From contig JAQISU010000041.1 of NCBI GenBank assembly GCA_029339505.1, forward strand, positions 9,136,501-9,200,500: 64,000 nt of DNA. The letters are read 5' to 3'. A model generated the notes under the pieces. That model did no database searches, was not told where the DNA came from, and saw only the letters and a list, made by a program, of their open reading frames with translations. The stretch comes from Unio delphinus (lineage: Eukaryota > Mollusca > Bivalvia > Unionida > Unionidae). This document shows positions 45,385-58,623 of the stretch, one piece after another. Within the stretch, counting starts at the first letter, position 1; every line of letters starts with the position of its first letter. A program made the translations under genes and the position numbers.

Positions 45385-45388
<4 letters not shown>

Positions 45389-46979
45389 CTCATCCAATCT
45401 TATAAAATAATTGAATAAGCTTGTAGTAAATTCCATTATGTTGGTCCCAGAGGTTACTTACTTTGTGGTTCAAAGATCACTACCGTTACTTGATAGACTT
45501 GCCAGTTAATGACAAAGGATGATGTATGCGCCTATACAATATATGCGTCGACTTATTTAGAAACAATGATTATCTTCTAAGAAGCTGCTAATGAAAATCG
45601 TAAAAATAAGAATTTGATATTCCAAACTAGATGGCTTGTACTTTAAGTATTTCAAAAAATTTTGTGAATACATTATGTCATATTCGAATCTTTCATAAAT
45701 GTTTCCTACCAAAACAGTAATGTAAAATAAAACAAATACATGTATCTTTTCAACTTGTTTGTTCCACACAGCCACCAGCCATGTTATATTTTCATATCTT
45801 ATATTTCTTGTGGTAAATACTACCCCGTCCATGCGTGTCAAATGTATTGCGTGGATTCCATGTCATGTAATTTATTTCCGTTTCAGGACTATTGGAAGGT
45901 GTACTGACTCAAGTCTTTGATTGAATTATTGTTGATATTTGTCCTCATAGGTTTACTTCACTTTTGTTACTAGCAGGTAATATTAAATTGAATCTAGGTC
46001 TGTCCCACACTGATAATTCACATACAAGGTTTAAGTTTATCCATCATATAATTTCCTTCAACTCTTAGTATTAAGCTGTCCTAATCAAGTTTAAATGTCT
46101 TGCATTAAATTGCAATCACGTTCATACAAATTTCCTTAGGGAGACTCACCTTGATAATTTTAATGATAATAATTATATTAAATTAAATGGGTAGCACAAA
46201 CTAATCAGATGGGATAGAATTAAGCGTATGAGTGATGTTAGTTCAGAAATATGGTATTCAAGAATTTACACACCACGAACTCAGGAAAAAACAAAACGAA
46301 TAACATATTCACTGTTGAATCTGCATTTTAAACGAAATAAACAAGTAATATACATTCATTTAAATGCCATTTACTGTATCTGTTTATTTTCTTACCACAC
46401 AAAATGGAACCAATATGTGGAAATCAGTGAAATGAAACAAAATTTAAGCTGAATGAAAAATGAACTTACACCACCTAAACTAGAAGAGCCTGAATAGTTA
46501 ATATAGTGTATTATACACTTATAAGAGATGTTTCTAGACTGTTACTCGATACCAATTATATCAAGTGTCACAGTATGGTAATCCAAGGACCATGAGATAT
46601 TCCTGGACTAGATAGAAGACCCAAAAAGATGTATATTTGATGCAAGTATTAGAAGATTTTATAACGACAATTTAGAAACATGTAAAAGCCTGCAAGTAAA
46701 AAGGACAACATCTGACAAACAACAGTGCAAAAGGCTGCGAAACAAGGAGTAGATGCTTTGGAAGTACTCATTTCGTTTCAAAACTACAAACGAACGATTA
46801 CAATAATGACAACATAAGAAAAAAAAACAGTGTATAGTACTTGTGCTTTGTGTATTTTGTGTTTGGTTATATTGTCGTTGATGTAATTGTTCTGAAGTGG
46901 CTTTGAAGACTTAAAAAAGGAATAGTTATGATCAAAAAGTACTTGGACTTGTTTCGAAACAGTTTCACATCTGCTGTCG
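45385..46979. other. Spacer without supported genes
   Basis: Open frames here are short, AT-biased and have no motif or splice context. I see no repeat or RNA structure. Confidence 0.5.
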
Positions 46980-47226
46980 TATGTATGTATGTATGTATGT
47001 ATGTATGTATGTATGTATGTATGTATGTATGTATGTATGTATGTATGTATGCATGCATGCATGCATGTATGTATGTATGTATGTATGTATGTATGTATGT
47101 ATGTATGTATGTATGTATGTATGTATGTATGTATGTATGTATGTATGTATGTTTTTATGTATGTATGTATGTATGTATGTATGTATGTATGTATGTATGT
47201 ATGTATGTATGTATGTATGTATGTAT
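46980..47226. repeat. (ATGT)n tetranucleotide satellite
   Basis: About 60 ATGT units, interrupted by four GCAT units (ATGCATGCATGCATGC, near 47050-47065) and one TTTT variant near 47150. It continues into GTGTGCGTGAGTGCG. All six long frames across it are artefacts of the repeat. Confidence 0.95.
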
Positions 47227-47289
47227 GTGTGTGTGCGTGAGTGCGTGTGTGCGTGTGCATATCACGCAGTATGTTAAATTTGGTTTTAA

Positions 47290-47530
47290 GTAGTGGGAAC
47301 TGTTGTTAAGTATTGTTAAGTGATAGTTTACAGTTAAGTGACAAGTATTGTTAGGTGATAAGTATTGTTAAGTGATCAGTATTGTTAACTGATAAATATT
47401 GTTAAGTGATAAGCGTTGTTAAGTGATAAGTATTGTTAAATAATAAGCAGTATTAAGTGATAAGTATTGTTAAGTGATAAATATTGTTATCTGATAAGTA
47501 GTGTTAACTGATAAGTATTATTAAGTGATA
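47290..47530. repeat. Degenerate 17-18-bp minisatellite
   Basis: A dozen or so imperfect units of GATAAGTATTGTTAAGT follow each other, with single-base variants and occasional deletions. It directly follows the ATGT satellite. Confidence 0.75.
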
Positions 47531-47649
47531 GTGTACAGATTACATTTATAAGTATTTAAACATTTTCTCTCCTTTGTTTTCTTTGTTTTATCGTGCGTAG
47601 TTTCCTTTCAGTATCATAACAAGGACCACCTCATCATCTACCGACATGT

Positions 47650-48195
47650 GAATATATACGTTATCACGCCATTCACTGGACAAGTGAATAGATACGTTAT
47701 CACGCCATTCACTGGATAATAGATACGTTATCACGCCATTCACTGAACAAGTGAATATATAGAGGATATTTGCTTGAAACGAGTGAATAACGGATATATT
47801 TCATCGAGTGGATGAAAAACTCAGTATTTTCACGAGTGGCGAAACCACGAGTGAAAATACTAGAGTTTTTTATCCAAGAGATGAAATGTATCCGTTATTC
47901 ACTCGTTTCAAGCAAATATTCTTTTTATTTTATGCTCACATAAATTTATATAGAAAATAAAAGGGAGTTAAGTATGTTCTGACCCAATAATGTAGTTCCT
48001 GTAGTGAAAAAATATAGTTATTTTTTCACTGTTATTTTTTCACTTGTTACTTTTTCACTTCAGTGAAATATCAATATTATTTTACCTAGAAAATCAAGTA
48101 ATTCACTGCTGAGCATAAAATAAATATATATACAGTATCACGACAATTAACCGGACAAGTAATAGGTACGTTATCACGTCATCCACTGAACAATG
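47650..48195. repeat. Short tandem array (about 31-36 bp) split by an inverted-repeat element
   Basis: Three units starting TACGTTATCACGCCATTCAC lie at 47657, 47693 and 47724. Related units (TACGTTATCACGTCATCCAC) resume at about 48160. The 47764-48124 element lies between them, so it probably inserted into, or arose within, the array. Confidence 0.6.
47764..48124. mobile_element. Inverted-repeat (MITE- or foldback-like) element
   Basis: Two nested inverted repeats are visible. The left half (47764-47925) is a near-perfect palindrome with arms of about 75 bp (GGATATTTGCTTGAAACGAG against CTCGTTTCAAGCAAATATTC) around GTGGCGAAACCAC. The right half is bordered by TTTATTTTATGCTCA (47924-47938) and TGAGCATAAAATAAA (48110-48124), a perfect 15-bp inverted pair. 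There is no coding capacity. A non-autonomous DNA transposon is the likeliest reading. Confidence 0.55.
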
Positions 48196-49110
48196 TTTTT
48201 ATCGCACAAATTGATTTTTGTTGATTGTGTACATCACTCATAACAGAGTACTTCGAAATAAAAGGGAATAGATTAAAACTAAATATAATAGTGGTGTTTT
48301 ATTTTCTAAATCAGCAACAATAAAAACTCTTAAAAGGAGGAACAAACGAAGCTATAATGTAGTTATTGTGATGTTGATGTTTTTGTATTCATCCTTTACA
48401 TTGGTGGTTGCATCGGGTCAGTTTTTACACATATTTCCTTAATTCAGTCTGGCTCAGTAACTCTGTCTTGCACACATCACCTCAGTAGTCACAATTATCT
48501 TGATGCTGACGTCTGATTTCCTTATTATAGGCAGTTTAGCGTGTGTGATATTGGGTTTCTGAATTGTGTTGATATATTTGAGCGTATTAACCTATAATAT
48601 GTATAACTAAAGTTTATAACAAGAATATTTTCAAGCGATTTAACTCAGATTCATACAGAGAAAGTGGAGATTAATCCGTAGTTGGCAATATCTAATCAAA
48701 ATATAAGATTGTAAATTATATTATCGCTATTTTTAATCATTATCTCTTTATATCAAGCTTTTCTCTTCATGCCTTTATAGATCTCAGTAATTTGTACACA
48801 AAATCAAGGTTTGATATATTCACCACTTTCAAGCTCTGTCACTAAACTTCAAATGCTAGACATGTGCTCTTGAAATATATATATGAATGTCGGATCCAAA
48901 TGCAAAAAAGAACAATTGCTTCCATGACATCAACTTATCTTAGTCAAAATCGAGTCGAAATGAAAATAAAAAGTGTTTCTTCCTTAGTCAAATTCATACA
49001 TCATATTCCAGTCGTCAGTTTAAATATCCACTGTTGCAATCATCGCAGCTAACTGTATTAAAGAAATATTACAAACGAGAGGAAACTTTTTGTATACGTG
49101 ATAAGTGTTC

Positions 49111-49112
<2 letters not shown>
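48196..49112. other. Spacer without supported genes
   Basis: AT-rich; no reading frame longer than about 60 codons, no repeat and no RNA structure that I can support. Confidence 0.5.

Positions 49113-49191
<79 letters not shown>
49113..49191. repeat. (TA)n microsatellite
   Basis: About 39 TA units, directly followed by the Polinton-gene remnant at 49220-49560. This again places a (TA)n tract at the edge of element-derived DNA. Confidence 0.9.
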
Positions 49192-49195
<4 letters not shown>

Positions 49196-49219
49196 ACATC
49201 TGAATTCTTCGAGATCAAT

Positions 49220-49560
49220 CTCTTTATCAGCTGGCTCCATATCCAAAATTGTCTTTTTCTAATATGACCTTTTTGTCAACAGAGGAATATCTCTCTAATA
49301 TAATCTTTGCGTCATTAATCCTGATGTCATCGGAAGCGCTTTGTTAATATTGTTTATGCGCCCGATATCTTCGTCCACCACAGGATACAGATAATTGTGT
49401 CATTCCCTTGACAACAACGCCACATTTCAGACATGGTTTTGGTGAAGTACTACTACCAAGCGAAATACTATTCGCTCGCCTCACCACAAAATATTTTCCT
49501 CAAGGTGTAACAGATCTGATCATGAGCCGTCCAACACTGTTTTGCTCCTGTCATATAATA
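49220..49560 (-). pseudogene. Second copy of the Cys-rich Polinton protein (remnant)
   Basis: The minus strand reads GRLMIRSVTP, then after a stop SPKPCLKCGVVVKGMTQL, VSCGGRRYRAHKQY and a Lys/Asp-rich tail with DAKIILERYSSVDKK. This parallels the gene at 22859-23320 (CKWLMIGSVTACNKSC ... SCIRGG ... CLICGGKRFREL ... DSIKDSVND) block by block. It shows a second, older Polinton insertion in the same locus. Several Cys are lost and at least two stops are present. Confidence 0.5.
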
Positions 49561-51224
49561 TTTCGATAAAGTTCAATTAAAGAAAATACTTTCCTTATAT
49601 ATAAGAAAGAATAATAAACTGTTGCAAAACAGCTGAGAGAAGCGTACTTTAAAATAACTGGTATAAAACCAACTTTTCAAAGGTAAAAAACTGCATCCAA
49701 AAATGAACGAAACGAAATAAAATCATTATTAACAGCGATGAAAATTGAGAGTTTAGCTGAGATTGAACCACACCACACCACTTGTCGAGTACTATTTACA
49801 CGAATTTATCAAAATCCAAAAAATGCGTATGCTCAATATGGTACAGTTCATAGTTTGTGAACTTTCAAGACATATTTCGATGATATTTTCGTTTATTCCA
49901 TCATGAATAAAATTATATCAGCGTTATATTTAGGATAATCATGTGGAAAGCTACTTCAGGTTCTATTCCAGGAACACGCAACTGACAAATTGTCGGCGAT
50001 AAAAATATTTTTACAATTGAGAGATGAGCCTGCGACCGACTGGAAAAAGGCAAAATATCATTGGATGCGTAATTGTAAATTTGTAAACTAAATCCAGGTG
50101 CACTTGTCTGGAACCCCTCGCGATCCCCATTTGGATAAAAGTTTTATAGCACTCAGGGTTCACTTCATTATAAAAAAAATTAAGTCTTGACTGCCCTCTG
50201 AATCTCTCAAATTTCGTTGTAACGTTTCGTATTCAAACACAAAATAACAAAACCTATAACAATTACCAAAGACATTTACTTAATAGTTATTCAACATCAA
50301 TCAGATTGGCCTTCGATTATTAACAAAATAGTGTTGCCACAGATAAAATCAACACTTTTACAGAACCGGATTGTAAAGTGGGGTCTTAATGGAGAGTTTC
50401 CTCCTCACGTCGATGCAACTTTTGATTGGTCGTAGTCCCCTTTTACTGCTGTACTTGTTTAAATATTTCATTCCCTGATCATATAAAAGATTTCTAGTTC
50501 AACTGCATTCATCTTAAGACTCTGTGCCCGATCACAAGAATTCAGAATAGCATGGATCATTTCGAAGTTTTCAAGCTCAACTGCATTCCACCTAGCAGTA
50601 CTTTCCAAGACAAACTATCTGCTATCTGGCATCGATCTCATCTCTGAAAACAAATACATAAGTCATAACTACTTTCATACTCTCTTCAATTAAATTAGAA
50701 ATGTACGTGTTTACTTTGTCATCGTCTGTTCCTATTAATTTCATGTAAGTTACTTTCATTTTTCATATGAACTAATTATGTTAATGTGAGAAAACTATTA
50801 AAGGAATAAAACATGATCAGGTTAGCTCCCTTACATCATACAGGATATGTACAAGTGATATTGCCGTTTTCAGACCTTTTTATGGTTATGAGAAAATTAA
50901 GAGTGAAATTGAAGTAATTCAGGCAACACTGGTTTACTATTTTCTGACGATAAACTTTACAAGTTTGAAAAGTTTATTTCCCACTAACCTAAGTTAAATA
51001 TTTTGAATTCCATGTGTAGCGCCAAAATTGATTACATGCATGTACATTATTACATTATATATTACATATACATTTTACATTATTTAACCTTTAATTTCAG
51101 CATTACCCTACCTGAAATGTTGGTACTTGTAAAGGAAGTAATAATAAGGGAGTTTTCGGACTGACCCATTAATAATTTGAATACTTTATTACAGGAGTTC
51201 TAGATGCAGTTATTTCATCAATTT

Positions 51225-51227
<3 letters not shown>
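49561..51227. other. Spacer, possibly further Polinton-derived sequence
   Basis: A plus-strand frame at about 49700-49860 (EIKSLLTAMKIESLAEI) and another near 50000-50090 look like worn coding sequence but match nothing I recognise. The rest is AT-rich. No polymerase motif could be found where the parallel element would predict it. Confidence 0.35.
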
Positions 51228-51284
<57 letters not shown>

Positions 51285-51325
51285 GTGTGTGTGTGTGAGA
51301 GTGTGTGTGTGTGTGTGTGTGTGTT
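51228..51325. repeat. (TA)n(TG)n compound microsatellite
   Basis: About 20 TA units followed by about 27 TG units with one GAGA break. The sequence after it matches the spacer near 14340. Confidence 0.9.
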
Positions 51326-52060
51326 GTAACTCATGGAACATGATTTTAAATATTATAAATGCGTTTTATTCATCGCTGTAAATTCAAAATAATATCCTAA
51401 GTTACATTTTGACATGTGTATTGTTTTGAGTCTAGTGTTTCATCGGATAGATAAATAGATGGTTAGGTGGTTAGGTATGTGTATAATTGTAATAGTAAGA
51501 CTTAAACGATGGTAGGATTTGTTCAGTGTTTGACGCTGTTTAGACGTTAAAATTATGTACCGTCCCTTTGTTTGGGCTATGTCACATGCATAGACGAATT
51601 CAACGCAAACTGAGTAGTGTATTCTGACACATGTGGCCCATTCTGATATTCAATAACAGTAGACAGCGTATATAAAGTGAGAACTTAGTAATCTGGTTCG
51701 TTCCGGTCTTGGAGTCATTGACATTTATTGTATTCCTGTTATAGGTTTGCATACGTGTTTTATGTTGTACGTATATACTATTCGAGAGGAAAATCATTTG
51801 CTTGCAATATTCAATAGAAACGGAAAGTATTAATTATTTTGGACTATAATATTTTTTGAACTGTTATAAGGTACTAGAAGGAACTATGGACAAAGCCATC
51901 TTCGCAATGTCACGATTCTAACCAATACATTCCGGTGTTGAAATGTATTAAGAACATTAAATTAATGTATTACTTTCATTGACCTTCATATCGATTAATT
52001 TGAATTTGCATCATAGTACAGTATATTCAATTAACAGTAAACATTTTAAGAAACGTGTTT
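51325..52060. other. Spacer before copy C, counterpart of 14340-15151
   Basis: TTGTAACTCATGGAAC, ATGTGGCCCATTCTGATATT and TACTATTCGAGAGGAAAATC are shared with the spacer after copy A. This is the uninterrupted version of the site occupied by the Polinton, so it defines the element's edges. Confidence 0.65.

Positions 52061-52103
<43 letters not shown>
52061..52103. repeat. (TA)n(TG)n microsatellite
   Basis: About 9 TA then 12 TG units. This short tract is the counterpart of 27833-27910 before copy B. Confidence 0.85.
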
Positions 52104-52689
52104 TTGACAAGCTAATCTATCCTGTTCACAACTGATGTTAACCGGCACTGCGATCTCGTGGCTTACTGTATTCCTTAGGATCGTGAAATATTTCATGAAA
52201 CGCAGAACAAAATAACAGTCAATCAATAAAACATATCTGTATATGAATTATTACATGTTGCTGATTGTTTAAAGTAACAGATTCCATGCAACATTTCTCA
52301 TAAGGAAAGAGCTAAAATTTGAAAACTCGTAACGCTTGTATGGATCAGGAGCGTTTGTTCAGCTATCATAATAAACTGTTAGTTAACCCGTGCAATATCA
52401 GTTTGATTTGCACACATTTTCTATGTTTATCGTTCTCTATATATCGTCCGCCAATGTCACGCGTTTCCTGGTCAACAATTGTCAAATAAATTGAGTAGAT
52501 GTTAAATCAAATCAGTTCTTCGCAGTTGTTTTCCGTTGGTTTGGATCAATCATGATACACAATTGTTTATGAAAGTCATTTTAGGGTGCATGACATACTT
52601 GGAATGCACTTAGGTGTTTTACTCACAAATATGTCTCTTATATGAGATGAGTACACACAGGACGGGAAAGGTATATTCATACTTCAACA

Positions 52690-55600
52690 ATGATCAAAGA
52701 CACATTCTGGATATTCGCTTTTTGTTTGACTACGGTTGCAGTATTAACAAGTAATTAGTAACAATATTTTAAGAAATATCATTTGCGTATGTCGGACGAA
52801 ACTGAATTTGCAAATATAACACATATCTTCAATTTATTCCTTAGAGTTATTATACTACAACCAGTCTACGTGTCAACTGCAGTGTCTTCGTTGAATGGGA
52901 CGTGTCGTAACATGTACATTATATAAATAATTGCAACTTATTTAAATCAAAACCATTCGTTACTCAAGTGACTGTTTGAAATGAGATATCGTGGCACATA
53001 CGTCCAAATTAGTTTCAACCTTTTCATGATTCCTTTGTTTTTAGATTATCTTACTTTGATAAACACACTTTAAAACATAAATACATCTGGGATCATCAAA
53101 CGTTTCGGGGAGATTTATATAAGGAGTACAAAATCCCAACCACAAAGTAAAACTGTCTAACATTTCACGTTTCGTTCAGTTTAGTTAAATCATGTTTTAA
53201 GTTTCTTCCTCAAAATCTGTTCATCCCTAGAACCATTAAACGGTATTAGTGCAACATGAAAAGGTCAATGTATCCTTTTTTATTTTTTTATACCTTGGTT
53301 TATGTTTATGCGATTATTTCTTGGCAGATTTGCATTTGTAAATTGGAAATATGTTGTCGACAATTTTTAAGTGGATTGATGGATATGATTACTACACTTT
53401 CATCATAGTTATCGGTCACTTTGACATACATTTCACGCTTCACTCTCTTGAACTAAATTGTCCTTATATTTTATATGTCACACTCTGTTCATGCACGAAT
53501 CATCCAACACGTAACTGTAATTTTTTCTATTTTGCTGAGTGAGGCCTTATTCATGCGTTTCGCATGATCTAGGAGAAGGGTATGTCACCATGGATATATC
53601 ATTTTAAATCTACGAGTTACGAATCTTGGTGAGATAAATCATTTTTGTGAGTACATAAAGCAGATCACAAATTAGATCTCTGAATACCATATTTAAATCC
53701 TCACTGACTTTGAATCAATTTTAGGTAATATCAATGCCGGTATCATGAATGTAAATGAATGGGTGTATTTCCATTTTACCGCCCTATGTTAATTAACATA
53801 TGACCGGATCTTTTCCTGCTTCCTAAATATTATACAGCAATCACGAAACTTGTCGGAGGATGAAACGTGATGAGTACTACATTTTCATCGTAAAATACAA
53901 TATACTGCGATCCAGTTTTATTCCATACGAGATTTTTGTTTCATTTTCTATTTTACTATAAAAGATTAAATCTGGAACTGGATTAATAAAATCTTTTTTC
54001 CATCGTCATTAATTCCTGATATTAGTCACAAAATTGATTGCATAATAAAGACGATTGTAAAATATTACATTAGTATATGGTAATGGGATATGTAATTAGA
54101 TACTTAAAATACAAGAGACTATCAGCAACACTTACGAGTGATGACATCCCCAAACATTTAAAAAATAAGGCGAAGTATTCCGATAAAATTGTGTGACATG
54201 GAACTTTTATATACTAAAAAATACTTGTACACTTCATTCCGGATTAAAGTTGTCTCGTTCGGTCTTCTCAAGATCATTCATTCACACAAATGTATGATTG
54301 CTAAATTTACATTGACATTTTAATCATCGTTCCTTATACTTCGGTGTAGTTAATTTATTTGTCAAGAACCAGGTGAAATAAAGCACAGATATATTGGAGA
54401 GAACATACTGATCACAGAAATTGATATTCATCCTTCGATTATACCACAATGTCCAGCTTATTATTGTCAGTACTAATTCACCGTTTTATGGTCGAATAAG
54501 ATGTTCAAAGGACAAGGACAACAACACAACTAGAATTGAAACAAAGAACATTACAGAGAATGACACTGGCTTCTACAAAGTGGAAACAGAAGGCAGTTTG
54601 ACACGGCCATGCCTTCTAAATATTACAGGTATTGTTACAAATATAAAGTAAAACCAATGTACTAAACAATCAATGTGCGTATCGTTAACCAATGTGTGAC
54701 CTTGACATCAATGAGCATTTAAATACATGCAGACACTTAGCTCTATCTGTAAAAAGGTATATCATCCAAAAACCAGCTAGTTTCAAGGAAACATAATATT
54801 TTATATCAAGATGTTGATACAGCAGCATTCAGTAAACCAAACTAAGCTTGTACGAGTGACGTTTCTGAGAAGAGAACGACAAAAACAGTTATGATTTAGA
54901 GAGCTAACGTACCAAACTTGCCAAGAAAGCTATATAATTTTCTAACATTATTTTTTTCATTTTTGTTGATGCCAACAACAAGGTATATAATGAGTAAATA
55001 TAATAAAGCGAGAAAGATGTATAAGTTTAATCTGAAATAAATGCATTTTTAAAAATGAGTATTCTTGAATCTTCTGAATATTTTAATGAGTTCAATTATA
55101 TTTTAGTCATCTAATTATTATCCAGTTGTCTGATGTTTGTCGCGGTTACTATATAATTCTTGAAATTACCCCCCTCATCGTATCTGTCATTGCAATTCTC
55201 CATAGATGTCTTGTCACTTTATTGCAGTTTAAGTCTTCTAGTCGATTTGTATTTGATATTGCTATTTGTAATCGATATATATTTTAGTTATAATAATGAT
55301 GTATTATAGACTAATTGTTATAAGAGTTATTGTTGTTGCCTATGCATTAAGAATAGTGTTTATGATAGATGCAATGTTTATTCCAGCTACATATTGAAAT
55401 ATAACATATACTGCTCATTTATTAAGCGACATATACAACCGATAAGAGTAACGTAATTATTGCACAATGCCACACATGAACAATTTTAATTCAATCATAT
55501 CATCTATCAACCAAAGCGAGAGATACAAAACAAACATACTTTTCTATTGGGAAAGTGTACATTCGTGGTAATATTGGGAAAGTGTACATTCGTGTTAATA

Positions 55601-57937
55601 TTGGGAAAGTTTACATTCGTATTATCTTGTTTCTCATTAGTTCAATCAAATCTAAGCATTTTTTGAGGATTTATATATGCGATGAGTTAATAAATTTATG
55701 CATTATGCATTTGCAAAATTTATAACAGGTAGATTCACAAATAGTGCAAGTGAATTGATTAGTGTAACTCCGCCAGAACGTTTTGACGGAATTATCTCAG
55801 ACCAACCGAGCAATATAACATAACGAACATCTGTAATTTCAAGAGCATTCGTGAATCTTGCCCGTTTGCGTGAGTATATTTTTTTTTATAAGCAACGTAT
55901 AACAATTATTTGTGACTTCATTCTTGAAATTTATTGGACAACATTTTAACAGAAGTATTTATTTCATGCATTTTATCGTGCAGAGATTTAAACTTCCAGT
56001 TTTCTGAAAAGAATTTAAATTTTAGGTTATTAATGAACGAGTGTCTATCCACTCTAACACTGTGAAAATGTTGTGGTTTTGTGGGTTCAGAGCATGAGAA
56101 AAAACAAACTAAACACGACAGATCCACACAGTAGGACTAATGGCAAGCTTTTTTCAGACATACTCGCTGTCCAAGCCGGACAATCTGATATTCTCCTACA
56201 GGATGATAATGCGTCCATTGGTCTTTGTTAAGAGACATAATTCCTTCATAAAAGGTAAAACGTGTATACCTGCTGAATGACGCTACAGATCAATTTTCTT
56301 TAAATTTAAAAGTAATAGAGTAATAAAACCAAAAGCTGAAATTTCCTCATCTCATATCATAAAATGCAGAACCTATCCCACCCCAAATTGTTTTAAATAT
56401 AGTACCCGCACATGTATTATACTCTATTACATTTACTTATTTGTATGCATTTGCTCAATTCAGTATAGGTTATTACTTAAGTTCGCATTGAAAATTGTTG
56501 CAGCCATGAATGATTTCTGAAATGTTTATCTTAAAATCATAACGAAATACCAAACAAAATAGTCAATTAACACATTAAACACCTTTTCTTTCACAGTTGT
56601 ATAAACTGCAACTAAAAAAGATATATATTTTTACTAAGATCCTTTCTTAGTTATTTTCTTTTCGCGTTTTAGTATGAACTTTCACGATTCATATTGTTAT
56701 TGTTAGTTCTTACCTTTCTTGTACAAACATGTGTTCTACAATATACTTCGGATTGCTTAATGTCCTTACCATATATATCTATCTCTACAAATCGATTAGA
56801 GACAATGGAAACAGCATCTAGTGCTGCATTTTCCACATTAAGAAAATGCTAGCATACACCTTCAAGGGAGGAGATATGGAAGAGTAATGCGAACTCTCTG
56901 GAAAACACATTTACTCCTATATCCAACTTCAATGGTGTCTACGTCAGCTCAAAACATATGCCACAATAATACTCAACAACTGGACGATGACCTTTAGAAA
57001 TCTGACTTTACAGATACCATTTTCAAAATCTGTATATCACGTAGCAGATCGAATGAGACGTTATCGGCTAAATGTCATGAATGTCCAGGCAGTTTAATAG
57101 ATGCTTGTCCGTTTCCCTCTGATGCATTTTCTGCAACCGAACGTGAGGAACATTTGGACAGACGAATCTGTAATGCTAATGGTCAATGTCAACTGACTCC
57201 AAATACAGAGGCTACGTATGCAGAGGTCACGAAGTCATCCAGAAAAAATGGTAAGTATAGCTTATATCATTTTTGTTCAAGCTTTTACAACGTAGTGATA
57301 TGAAATTTAAACAGCATATTCAGTTATTTTTCTAATGATTAAAGAGAATTAATTATGATAAATGTACAGTGTATTACAAGTGTGAATGACACACTAGGAT
57401 ACATACACTGTTATATCTATCTAAAATCTAAACGGTTGTATATAATCTGCACCTAACTGTGTAATTGCCATTTATTTTGAAATCATTGCCGTAAAAGTAA
57501 TGATAATAGCGATCGCAGAAACAATGGTTTTTTACAGTAGTATTATATATATTAATAATCACGGGTAATAATTAGTAATAATAAAGTCAATATTTCGTTC
57601 ATGATCTTTTCATTTCTTTACACTTCTATATTTTCTTCATCTTTTCTTTTCTAACTTTCTGATTTACTTAATTACTTCTTAATTACTTCACCGTTACGTT
57701 ACTTAATTAAATAATTATATCTCTCTTGTATTAAAGGCTGGGGCTTATTGCAAGGATGGATATGAGATGGTTGATTTTTCACATTTTGCTAATCCCACTA
57801 ATGGAGTCCAACACGTAGAACTTGCTTTACGTCGGGAACCCCAAACCCAAAGTTTGTGGGTGGGTATGGTCTTTTTCTCAGAGTTACGACTTATAGAGAA
57901 TTGAAACATTGCAAACACGATATCTACACTATTATTA

Positions 57938-58013
<76 letters not shown>

Positions 58014-58623
58014 AAGAAAATGTAGTTGCTGAAATATATACGTTTGACTTAAATCTCGTTCTATCGAGCAAATAAATCTTCGACATATGAGCATTCGAAA
58101 AGACGAAAGGACGAATGTCAAATAGATGTATTTAATTTTATTATCAGACATATCGACATCAATGGTTGACTTGGACCCTGGCACGAAAGACGAAGAGGCC
58201 AATACATTATTTTCAAATGTTATGAACCATGCAACCGCAGAAAACGTCATGGTAAGCATATATTTATTCAATGTCTTGTATGAACAGAAAACGAACAAAG
58301 AAAGGATTATAGTTCTCTTAGGACATAGGAGTCGGTCAGGATATAAATAACTTTGAATGCCAAAGTAATATATATAAGTAATAGATATAAAATACGCACA
58401 CAATTTGACAGTAGCAAAATCATAATTAACGTCTTTCATTTGTAATTTGATGATTGTAAGCATATGTCTCCATCCTGTATCAATGCCAAATGTAGCATCT
58501 ATATATCTTATTTTGCAGCGTTATGACGATCAAATATCCATGAGTAATAGAAAGGAGGAGCAAGGAGAGCAGAACACGGTTCATGTCATTGGGCGCAATC
58601 ACCATGCCACTAATCCATTGTAA
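52690..58623 (+). pseudogene. IgSF receptor copy C (pseudogene)
   Basis: Recognisable parts: signal peptide 52690-52750 (MIKDTFWIFAFCLTTVAVLT), second Ig 54367-54628, stalk 55729-55869, first tail exon from about 56805 to 57250, second tail exon about 57735-57860, third 58148-58251, and fourth 58519-58623 ending in TAA. Lesions: about 1.5 kb including the V-like and partial Ig exons is replaced by about 175 bp near 53830-54005. An 11-bp deletion shifts the second Ig exon. TAA lies at 55821 in the stalk. The transmembrane exon is deleted. TAG lies at 56850 in the tail. The second tail exon's acceptor is changed from GCAG to GTAT. The third and fourth tail exons keep good splice sites and show what the intact tail end looked like (RYDDQISMSNRKEEQGEQ). 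Confidence 0.75.
57941..58010. repeat. (TA)n microsatellite
   Basis: About 35 TA units in the intron between the second and third tail exons of copy C. Copies A and B have no long TA tract there. Confidence 0.9.

Noticed and set aside
45557..45841. 94-codon minus-strand frame
   Set aside because: AT-biased composition, no motif and no splice or promoter context.
46928..47293. Long overlapping open frames on both strands (up to 158 codons)
   Set aside because: They translate only the (ATGT)n satellite (Met-Tyr-Val-Cys and Ile-His-Thr-Tyr runs) and have no other content.
57745..58463. Minus-strand frames of 113 and 179 codons across copy C's tail
   Set aside because: They are antisense to tail exons and introns and held open by the (TA)n tract (Tyr-Ile runs).
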